DNA from: Adiantum capillus-veneris
Taxonomy: Eukaryota > Streptophyta > Polypodiopsida > Polypodiales > Pteridaceae
Reading direction: 5' to 3'
Length of the DNA stretch: 64,000 nucleotides
Assembly: GCA_014529385.2 (NCBI GenBank)
Contig: CM043943.1
Location: 159,972,247 to 160,036,246 of the forward strand
Position numbers and translations under genes: made by a program
Notes under the pieces: model-generated
What the model was told of the DNA's origin: nothing
Database searches by the model: none
What the model saw: the letters and a program-made list of their open reading frames with translations, nothing else
In this document: positions 55,860-64,000 of the stretch, piece by piece
How positions within the stretch are numbered: position 1 is the first letter of the stretch
Layout: every line of letters starts with the position of its first letter

Positions 55860-57174
55860 GAGAGGCTCTAGGAGTCTCATTGCGGGTAATTCTTTTGGGA
55901 CAAGGACGATAACCATGGCCTTGCTCTCCACACTTAAAACATTTGTGGTTCTTACAAAAAGCTTCAAGCTCTTCAGGAGAGAGTTTATTTCTACCTTTGT
56001 AAACTCCTTTCTCCTTGGACCGATTGTTGCTGTTGTGGTTAGAATGGCCTTGGGAAGAATTTTGGGCATTAATATTTTCCCTTTGCATCACTTTTGTCTT
56101 TATTCTCCATGGGCTTGAAATTCCGTCTAGACATTTGTTGGAAATTGATGCGTGAAGCAACCATGGTGTGGTGGATTACTTTGGTGATAGAACTAGGCCG
56201 TTGAGAGTTGACATACTCGGCCATCTCTTTGGGTAATCCCGCACAAAATTTTTGCTTTTGCTCGCCAAAGTCTATCTTTTGAAAGACAATAGCCTTGAGA
56301 TATAAATCCCAAAACTTGTCCACATAACTCATGAGAGAGAAGCCTCAAACTCCGCCATTCGGTGAGTACTTTGTCCTTTGCATTGCTTCATGATGGAAAC
56401 TTGTAGATTTTTCCATATCTTTGGGACTTTGCCATTGCCACGAAGGCTAGCCACTATTGACGAGCCGATTTTTTGGAAGTGCATAGCTACATGGTGTAGC
56501 TTGGAGGACTCTGTGAAGCCCTCGTCTCCAAAGGCTGCATAAAATTGTTGGATGAAGGCCAATACTTTGTCGGTAGCACCAAAGGTGCCATCATAGGTGA
56601 ACAAAGAGATACTCTTTCCTCCCTCTTTGAAATTCTTAGCTTTTATGACCTTCACCATGCAGGGTAAGATTTGCAATGTCCTCCCCTCTTGTATTCTCTA
56701 GGAGAATAGCCATAGCTTTCATTGGTAGAGAAGGAAGGTGAAGAAGAAGGAGAAGAGGGTGATCTCTTTCTTGCCCTTTTCTTCCTTTGTTTCCTCTCTT
56801 TCCGTTTGGAGTGACGAGGAGAAGGACTATGGGTTAACCGTTTCCTCTTGGGAGGAGTTGGTGATCGTTTAGTCCACCTTCTTCATGGAGCCACATCTTT
56901 GGAGGAATTTAGGGATTCATTACTTTCTTGCTCTTTGGATTCCTTCTCTTGTATGGGAGACAGTCTTCTTTTGGGGGTCTCATCAAGAGGCCTCCTAAGC
57001 TTTCTCTCCTCTTGGAGAGGAAAGGAAATCCCATAAGCATGAAGTTGTTGAGTAACTTCGGCTTGCAAAGCGGGGTTGCCCATAGCTTGTTACAACCTAG
57101 TGACAAGATAATTAACAAACATGGGGGCATCATTATTAGCACCTTCATGTGCAAAATCAAAGTTATCAATGTTC
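55860..57174 (-). pseudogene. gag: E5 gag
   Basis: N-terminal MNIDNFDFAHEGANNDAP near 57174, a charged linker, capsid-like YDGTFGATDKVLAFIQQFYAAF (56590), FGEQKQKFCAGLPKEMAEYV (56250) and a zinc knuckle CFKCGEQGHGYRPC (55935-55895). Several stops and frameshifts. It parallels E4 gag. Confidence 0.75.
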
Positions 57175-57614
57175 ATTCTACTCTCTTGGTTATTGTCAGC
57201 CACATTAATTAAACTTATGTGTTTACTTAGTGTATGCTTTGGAACTTCAAAACCTTAGTTGCTACTCCTCTTAGCCTTTGAAAATAGGCATTAAGTACCT
57301 ACACCCACGGCTCGAATTGGTTAATTATAGAGAGTAGTGGAGTGAATCTAACATAGCAAAGTTGTCGAGGGTAGCTCCTTTTGGACTTCTTATGTCTCAA
57401 TAATGGTAAAGCCGTAGGCAAGTCTAAAAATACTCCATTATTAAGACCAAATCTCTCGAGGTGTGCACCATATCTCACATAGTGGGCTCAACAAAACCAA
57501 TAATAGATCCCATCCCACTTACCCTGATATAATTACCAAAATCAACCATTAATAGGCTACTTAAGGACCTCTCTTCTCAAGCAAGAAAAGAGAAACCAAA
57601 TGCTCTAATACCAA
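57175..57614 (-). other. E5 leader and primer-binding site
   Basis: Non-coding. 57602-57613 reads GCTCTAATACCA, the complement of the iMet-type site TGGTATTAGAGC. The stretch from 57503 repeats 1707-1815. Confidence 0.75.
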
Positions 57615-59061
57615 TGTAATGGAAATGGCCTATGAACTTTGAGAGTAATGGAATTAGGAAATTAGATAAAGCACTTTTGTGAGATTACTTTGTGAGCATA
57701 ACGGGTGAACTTATTTGATGGTAGCTTGATGGTAGCAACATAAACAAGGTACTTAGTTAACTTGGCATGAACAATACTTTTGCAAGACAGAGCGAGTTTA
57801 GAGAACATGACAATAGTTGAGGACCGGATTCATACGGAGCCGGGTCCCCCTCCAATAGGCATTTGTATTATAGTTTCTCCCATCAAGAGAGACTTGGTAC
57901 AATACAATCTTTGTGTTCCTTGTGACCTAGGTGATGCAATGAAGATGGAAAGCTTCATGTATCAAAAACATAACATAAACTTTGTAGAAAGCATTAACTA
58001 TCCCAAGCCTCAGTCCCAAGGCCTCAAACACCTTCAAAGGTGAAGAGAGCTAGCGGGGAATGAGGATAGGGAAGAGGAAGAAGAAACATTCCATAGGAGA
58101 AGAAATAGTTCCTCACTTATCATCACTCTTCTTGCTAGCATACATAATAGAATGGTAATGAACATGGAGAAGATGTCAAGCTTAAGCATTGAAGCATGGC
58201 TCTTGGTTGGATTTGCATTCCATAGCCAAGAGTGTTGGTGTAGGCTCTCACTTCTCACAAGCTTGGAGAAGGAGGTGGAGTTCCTCAACTTTCACCAAGT
58301 GAGAATGAATCCACAAAATGAGTGTGTGTTTGTGTGTGTGGTGTATAATCCCCCCATCACCCCCCTTGCTTGCTTGGGCCAAGTTGTAGCTTTTACACAT
58401 GTTTCAAGCTCATTGGACCCCTCTCCCCCCTAGCCAATCACATGCAGCATGCATTGAAGTACATGGGTAGTCTTTGGACAAGTGTCCTCCTTATCCCTTA
58501 AAGACAAAGAGAACTTGAAAATATCTAGATAGTTGTTGGATGGATCTAGAAGCTCATTGGACCCCTCTTTAGCCCAACCTATAGCATTCAAGCACACCAT
58601 GTGGTTAAGCATAGGGAGAGTCTGACACGTGTTCCATGTGCCCTTTGAGAAAAGGGGTGCCCTTTGGGTGAGTGGAAGGTTAAGTAAAAGATTCCCCTAA
58701 TTTTGGGACTTTCATGCATAGGAAGCTTCTCAAGCACCTTCCTCATTAAGTTTGTGGGGTCTCTTTTTGACACAAACACCTTACCTCCCCATGCATGGGA
58801 AGCTTCTCAAGCACCTTCCTCATTAAGTTTGTAGGGTCTCTTTTTGACTCAAGCACCTTATCCCCCATGCATGGGAAGCTTCTCAAGCACCTTCCTCATT
58901 AAATTGAGATGCAACCATCTCTCCTTTTGGTCCCCTATTGGGATAGGTCTAGAAGCACATGTCTGAATTCTAACTCTTGTTCCCATTTATTCTCCCACAT
59001 TAAATGATCAATTTAATATGAGAAAATCATTTGGGTAAGCTAGATATTAGATTTTATGACA
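57615..59061 (-). repeat. 5' LTR of E5
   Basis: On the minus strand it begins TGTCATAAAATC and ends CCATTACA. It is homologous to 1816-3425 over its length, with the hairpin near 57824. A phrase 'catgcatgggaagcttctcaagcaccttcctcatt' is repeated three times at about 58710-58905. Confidence 0.75.
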
Positions 59062-60140
59062 TACATGGATCGTGATCCATGTTAAAAGAGATTTTGATCC
59101 CAAAATTGAACCACTTAGAGATGAAAGCATCTCTAGATTGTCTCCAACATCTTCTTGGATTTGGGGAAGAAAAAGCTAGCCAAAAGTAAAATCCTAGTTC
59201 TGTTTTAGTGATTTTTGGCTATCTTCTATTTTAGGCTATTTTGGTGGTCATTTGTTTCAACTCTTTTTGCAAATTCAACCTTGGAAATATGTTTCTATAT
59301 GTCGCTCCTACTCATTGTCCAATTTTTAATCAAATTGTCAAATGAGGTACATGGATCCTGATCCATGTTCCACCTCCTTTGAAGATGAAACTTTGTCAAC
59401 TTGTAGTCTATTTGGATCTCAAATTCTCAAGATATGTGCAATTTTGTGTCTAAAATCCTTGTTTCTGATGTTTTTTCTCTACCAGTCAATTTTGATGTGT
59501 TTTTTGAAATTTTCTTACAACCGAACATCTTTGAGCAACGTTCTACTAATATAGAGTGTCACTAACAACTTTCCTACAAACATAGCCTCTAGGGTACATA
59601 AATCACGATCCATGTCCAAATTTTTAGCTTGCTTATGATGAGTTTGTTGAAGCCTTGAGCACCAACTTTTTGAGTGTGGATCAACTTTGAGGTCTCCACC
59701 ATCAAATTTTTAGTTTTTTAGAGTTATGGTCTTTTTTTTCCAAATATAGTTTTTGGTCCTTTTTGCCCTGATCTTTTCATCCCAATTTGATGGTGATGGT
59801 TTCTACTTATCCTACTTCTATGCGCTAGAAAAAAACTTGAAACAAAAAGCAACAAAATAATGCAAATCAAATTCATAGTGGAAAACGGTACAAAACTCTA
59901 AAAGTAATGAGAAAACTAAAGAATGAAATGCTTTTGGCTATCTCACTCACAACTCTCTCACATCTTGGGAATAGATATAGCAAGTCCCCAACTTCTAAAC
60001 TCTATCAAGTACTAAACTCTCGTTTAGATACTTTGCTGCTAGTGTAAATGGAATCTAAAGATCAATCTCTAGACAATAAAACTCAAAAGATGCACTAAGT
60101 CACTAACCACATAAGGATCATTCCCTGACAATGACACCAA
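59062..60140 (-). mobile_element. E6 leader with a different palindrome array and primer site
   Basis: No coding signal. Palindromes with arms ACATGGATC / GATCCATGT lie at 59063-59082 and 59349-59368, and a decayed one at 59596-59615 (spacings 286 and 247 bp). At 60122-60140 the complement of TTGGTGTCATTGTCAGGGA looks like a decayed tRNA-Asp-type primer site next to an LTR end. The layout copies that of the E2 leader with other palindrome sequence. Confidence 0.6.
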
Positions 60141-60574
60141 TGTTAGCGGGTCACTAGGATGGACGTCTATACCATAGCTATATGGCACTAATGTACTAAT
60201 GTCAATACTCAGGGAAGTAACTTGGATGGCGCATGGAGACTCTTTGAGGTTGTCAGTCCTCAAGAAGCAAACCTAACAAGCAAATGCATCAACTCAACAA
60301 GCTAGCCACCACTCCCATATAAAAAAATTGGTCTATACTTTGTCTTGTTTCTCCAGATCATGATGCCATTTTGATGACAAAATGGACTCAGATTGTCACA
60401 AAACTCTAAGGGAAGCTATATTACGATTAAGGGAGCAAGTCTACAAAGTCTAGTGCTTGAGGTCTGGTGTCCATCTAATAAGCCTACAAAAATCAAGATC
60501 AATCATGTATCAGGCCATAAAAATTGTAAAATAGAATTGCATAAACAAGTCGCCTTAAGGTCTATCACCACTCT
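60141..60574 (-). repeat. E6 LTR (partial)
   Basis: Begins TGTTAGCGGG next to the primer site and shares the phrase 'gactctttgaggttgtcagtcctcaagaa' in diverged form with E2 LTRs ('ctacaagaggttgtcaatctctc'). It runs into the E7 LTR at 60575, so its far end is unclear. Confidence 0.5.
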
Positions 60575-61327
60575 TGCTAGCAGCAAGCTAACACGAACAC
60601 CATTTTTCGGAGTTCTCTTTGTAAAATAATTATTATTTTGATAAATCAAGAATACTGTAACTCCTATTTTCTCGGATAAACTTTGTAGTTAATGAGCCGG
60701 GCCTACAAGCTTCTAGATTGTATCAGCCAGTCATTTCCCAGCTTTGGTAGAACTTCAGATTATTAGTTTTGACCACCCAAAAACCTTGGCTAAGGTATAA
60801 AAGCCAATTTTTGTAAGTTTTTGGATAAGAAATACACAGCGTGAGCTAACGGCGCTCATTCCTCTCCTTCTGCACTTCCTACTCTCTCTCCGATTGTCAC
60901 ATTGCGATTGCGTTTGTTGCATTGTAATCGCAGGTAAGAGCTCTACGCATTGACGTAAGCCATTCACAGTATTTCGTAGCTTTTGGCGTCGTCGACCCGC
61001 GGCCTAATTTCATCGTAACTAGGAATTCACACTTTTAAATCGAACACTCAGCATAGGTGAGATTTTGGGGCATCATTGCTGAGCATTGAGATGCATTCTG
61101 GGTCGAAAACGACTAGGTTAAAAATCCACTTCTGATAATAATCGCGATTTTGGAACTTGACCTAAAGTGGGATTTGAGGCCATGGCCATGTGTGCTTAGG
61201 TCTTATAAACTTTTCCTAGAAGTTTCGTTACGTTTGGATGTCATTTGATGCTGTAACGGATGTGATTTGCTTGCCGATGAGAGATTGGCTTTTGTTGATT
61301 TTAGTCACTTGAGTGTAGCTTGAGTTA
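60575..61327 (+). repeat. E7: truncated E2-type LTR, plus strand
   Basis: Starts TTGCTAGCAGCAAGCTAAC and follows the E2 LTR (reverse complement of 51820 downward), including 'ctgatacaatctagaagc' in reverse and GATAATAATCGCGATT near 61133. It is cut at 61327 by the CACTA element before the final ~150 bp of the LTR. Confidence 0.75.
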
Positions 61328-61374
61328 CACTACAAGAGGCTATTCATATTAGCGGCGCTCAAAAAAAAAAAATC

Positions 61375-61436
61375 CCGGCGTCGCTATGAGCGTCGCAAAT
61401 TTACTTGTAAATTTGCGACGCTCATAGCGACGCCGG
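61375..61436. repeat. Perfect 30-bp hairpin in CACTA subterminal region
   Basis: Arms 61375-61404 and 61407-61436 are perfect inverted repeats separated by TT. They contain GCGTCGC and GAGCGTCGC motifs, the kind of short subterminal repeat bound by CACTA transposition proteins. A further short inverted repeat (CAGATCTGAG) is at about 61470-61492. Confidence 0.85.
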
Positions 61437-61658
61437 CTGGGCTAAAAAAAATAACAGAGAGCGCCCAAAAACTCAGATCTCAGATCTGAGTTTTTCGGCG
61501 TCCTCAAGCAAGGAGCAGGTAACGCTCTCCCTCTCTCTCTCTCTCTCTTTCTTCTACACACACACACACACACACACACACATGAGGAGAGGAAGGAGAG
61601 CCAGGTATGCTCCTTCCCTCTCCTCACTCTCATGTTCCCTTCCCCTCTTTCTCTCTCC

Positions 61659-61692
<34 letters not shown>

Positions 61693-61699
61693 TAGTGTT

Positions 61700-61749
<50 letters not shown>

Positions 61750-62369
61750 AACATAAACAAAAACGCACACACATACATAAACAAAGAATGCACACACACA
61801 TTGAGAGAGGAAAAGAGAGAGAGAGCATGCATAAACAAAAAACGCACACATTGAGAGAGGAAAAGAGAGAGAGAACATGCATAAACAAAAAACGCACACA
61901 TTGAGAGAGGAAAAGAGAGAGAAAACATGCATAAACAAAAAAACGCACACACATTGAGAGAGAAAGAGAGAGAAACTAATTTAACGTCGTAGGAAACTAA
62001 TTAAAATTAAAAGACCTAAAGATCTAGCCGACGAGGAGTTGAACTCAAGACCTATTATTCAAGAGGGAAATGGCATAACCAATCTATCATACTTGGCATG
62101 GGTGATAGAAAGGTTATACCATTTATCTCTTTTTATTGCACACACATCCACACACGCACACACACACACAAGAAGAAGAGAGTTATAACGTCGTAGGAAA
62201 TTATCCTAAAAGACGTTAAAGATTAGGTTAGATGTAGACTTACGTTAAAGTAGATTTAGGTTTATTTAAGTTAAATTAGATTAGATTTAGGTTTATTTTT
62301 AGTTAGATTTACGTTTATTTATGCTAGATTTAGATTTACGTTATATTAGATTAGATTTAGGTCTCCATA
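61437..62369. repeat. Microsatellite and minisatellite region of CACTA element
   Basis: (CT)n at 61528-61551, (AC)n at 61556-61582, (CT)n at 61643-61676, (GA)n at 61703-61745, then a ~52-bp minisatellite repeated about four times (61797-61975, 'cattgagagagg...catgcataaacaaaaaacgc'). A direct repeat 'agaagagagttataacgtcgtagg' at 62171-62300 recurs at 62878-63005. The long ORFs here are low-complexity artefacts. Confidence 0.75.
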
Positions 62370-62720
62370 GACTGCGATGCCTGCATGAAGCGGGTGAAGA
62401 AAGCCCTCAATGGAATATAGGGTATTGCTGTCTTCACTCATGGTGAGCTCCGTCGATCCAAAAGTACTGGTGAAATGTCTTCAAAAGATAGGGAAGAAGG
62501 TGGATCTTCAGGGCAGCAAGAGTCACTACATCCCCGACAATGACCATCTAGACAACCTCTAGTCATTCAACAGCAACTTCAAAGTTAGTAACAAGAGCAA
62601 GAACGGTCCAAAGGGCCAATTGCTGTCGTCAGATGTGGATGGAGATGAGGCAGCGTCACCGCCGGAAGTTAACTCTCACATCTTTAGTGATGAGAATGCC
62701 AACTCTTGCCGAGTTATGTG
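62370..62720 (+). pseudogene. Captured HMA-domain (HIPP-like) gene fragment
   Basis: CDACMKRVKKALNGI at 62373-62417 is the metal-binding CxxC helix of a plant heavy-metal-associated protein. After a gap and frame change, VSSVDPKVLVKCLQKIGKKVDLQG (from 62443) fits the second half of the same domain. SKSHYIPDNDHLDNL and a TAG at 62561-62563 follow, then NSNFKVSNKSKNG. Domain halves are in the right order, but ~15 residues and the frame are lost. Its GC-richer codon use differs from the AT-rich surroundings. Likely an exon captured by the CACTA element. Confidence 0.75.
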
Positions 62721-63312
62721 AAAAATTATGTGTTAAATCAGTTTTAAGGTTCTTATAATCCCTATTAGTTTAGTTCTTTGTTTTTAATATAACATAATTT
62801 ACGTTAGATTTAGATTTATGTTATATTAGATTAGACTTAGGTTTATTTAGGTTTACTCACACACACACACACACACAAGAAGAAGAGAGTTTTAACGTCG
62901 TAGGAAACTATCCCAAAAGACGTTAAAGATTAAGTTAGATGTAGACTTACGTTAAATTAGATTTAGGTTTATTTTTAGTTAGATTTACGTTTATTTAGAT
63001 TTACGCTTATTTACGTTAGATCGAGTCCACGCAAAAATTACTTACGGTTTAGGGTTTAGAGTTAGACGAACAGTGAAAAGATCTACTGTGAAAAGATGTT
63101 AAGATGCTGTGAAGTGCTACAGCTAGAGAAGAGGCAAAGGGGTTTTGTCCACTACATGCAGTATCATGTAGACGTGGGTCTGTAGATTTCTTGTACCCAC
63201 AAATATAGGTATTGACCAATAAAGACGAGATTATAACCCGGTGGTTCTGATCTCCGTGCACCTCTAGACCGAGGTGTGCGGGGATTGGACATGACTAGAG
63301 AATGTGAGGTAG

Positions 63313-63386
<74 letters not shown>

Positions 63387-63448
63387 GACGAAGAATGCCA
63401 ATAGAATATTAAATTTGTTGTCCAGGTTATAAGATTTTTATCCTCATT
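62721..63448 (+). other. Non-coding CACTA interior
   Basis: Degenerate runs of TTTACGTTAGATTTAGG (62800-63040), a second copy of the 62171-62300 repeat, one telomere-like GGTTTAGGGTTTAGAG at 63047-63062, and (GA)n at 63312-63382. Probably the 5' region of the transposase gene. Confidence 0.6.
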
Positions 63449-63981
63449 ATGAGTAGTGACGAGGATGTGGGACCGTCCAACCAAAACACCTATCTCTCAA
63501 TGAGGGTCTTATGTCCTTGTAATCAATGCAAGCATGCTGTGCGACGGACAAGACGTGTTTCTTTGCAGCACGTTCGCGAATTTGGCGAGTTCGATCCATC
63601 TATTATAGATCGAGTTATTGCCAATTATAACTCGTCGGACTCTGACGCTGGCCAACAAACAGCAATCTTGCAACCCAATAGACGTGTTCGCAGGTGCTTT
63701 GGTCAAGCAGCATATGTGAGGCCACAAGATGTAGCCTCTGACAGCTCGGGGGATAATCATGCAGAGCACACTCCCAACGAGGCAATGTTTGAGCCCGAGA
63801 TTGATGAAATGATCGAGATGATCATGGATTCAGAAAGGCTTATCTATGATGATATGAAAAGTGAAGCCGATACGCCATTGTATAATGGAGCACGTATGTC
63901 TAGATTGAAAGCACTCCTGGTTCTTCTCAACATGCAGGAAAAGTTTGGATGGAGTGACACTAGCGTCACAGCGCTTTTCAG
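63449..63981 (+). CDS. TNP2-like CACTA transposase, first exon (partial)
   Basis: ATG at 63449 opens a frame of 177 codons ending at a splice donor (TTTTCAG|GTGATC, 63981/63982), so the later in-frame TGA is intronic. RVLCPCNQCKHAV near residues 26-38 is the Cys-rich transposase-associated motif. YDDMKSEADTPLYNGARMSRLKALLVLLNMQEKFGWSDTSVTALF at residues 133-177 is the usual start of the TNP2 transposase domain (PLY.G....L.ALL.L.N.....GWSD.S). No disruption is seen in this exon. The catalytic part is outside the window. Confidence 0.85.
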
Positions 63982-64000
63982 GTGATCTATTACAATTAGT

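Larger units (their letters stand above)
53753..59061 (-). mobile_element. E5: minus-strand chromovirus, body and 5' LTR
   Basis: Order on the minus strand: 5' LTR 59061-57615, primer site 57613-57602, leader, gag, protease, RT, RNase H and the start of integrase to 53753. The element inserted in the leader of E6, next to a palindrome at 59063. It is related to but clearly different from E4, with many disruptions. Confidence 0.8.
61328..64000 (+). mobile_element. CACTA (En/Spm) DNA transposon, 5' part
   Basis: Begins with the family-typical terminus CACTACAAGA after TTA (possible 3-bp target duplication), followed by subterminal GCGACGCTC-type repeats in both orientations and a large hairpin. 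It contains microsatellites, a captured HMA gene piece and the first exon of a TNP2-like transposase. The 3' end is beyond the window. Confidence 0.85.

Noticed and set aside
61554-61952. Overlapping ORFs with Ser/Leu/Cys/Val repeats
   Set aside because: They translate (GA)n, (CA)n and a 52-bp minisatellite; no coding signal.
63040-63065. Interstitial telomere repeat
   Set aside because: Only about two TTTAGGG-like units within degenerate TTTAGATTTACG sequence.

Overview
This window looks like intergenic heterochromatin from a large, repeat-rich land-plant genome. Evidence: nested Ty3/gypsy LTR retrotransposons (chromovirus and Tat/Athila-like), tRNA-iMet and tRNA-Asp type primer-binding sites, a CACTA DNA transposon carrying a captured heavy-metal-associated (HMA) gene piece, and small GT-AG introns. 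The species cannot be named from sequence alone. I see no intact ordinary host gene; almost everything is transposable-element DNA broken by stops, frameshifts and deletions.

Layout. 1-1706: 3' end of an LTR element (E1). 1707-3425: leader and 5' LTR of a minus-strand chromovirus. 3426-4440: palindromes and microsatellites. 4480-9383: remains of two copies (X, Y) of an unusual multi-gene DNA transposon. 9384-17703: a Tat-like gypsy element (E3) with two RNase H domains. 17704-19087: a minus-strand chromovirus fragment. 19088-26615: a plus-strand chromovirus (E4) whose 3' LTR is split by a 25.2-kb LTR retrotransposon (E2, minus strand, 26616-51820, 5-bp target duplication TTGTG). 51821-61327: remains of E4, a minus-strand chromovirus (E5), the leader and LTR of another element (E6) and a truncated E2-type LTR (E7). 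61328-64000: 5' end of a CACTA transposon.

The most interesting object lies inside E2 at about 32.4-40.8 kb (here T2). It carries four genes. (1) A spliced DDE transposase (+) whose spacing of D, D, CxxC, HxxxxH and E closely matches RAG1/Transib. (2) An intronless histone H3-like gene (+) with an ARTKQTAR tail that lacks K9/S10, a linker of about 185 residues, and a complete H3 fold. (3) An uncharacterised but uninterrupted two-exon gene B (-). (4) A three-exon gene C (-) with a BAH-like N-terminus. Order is T> H3> <B <C. A second locus (Y, 6.4-9.4 kb) has C> B> <T with the same introns, so the genes travel as a unit. My inference is that this is a transposon that packages its own H3 variant and a possible nucleosome reader to manipulate chromatin. 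T, H3 and C each carry one or two in-frame stops, all of which could be C-to-T changes.

A second unusual signal is a set of 20-22 bp palindromes about 285 bp apart in the noncoding parts of E2 (both the 5' leader and the spacer before its third ORF), and a different palindrome at similar spacing in the leader of E6.
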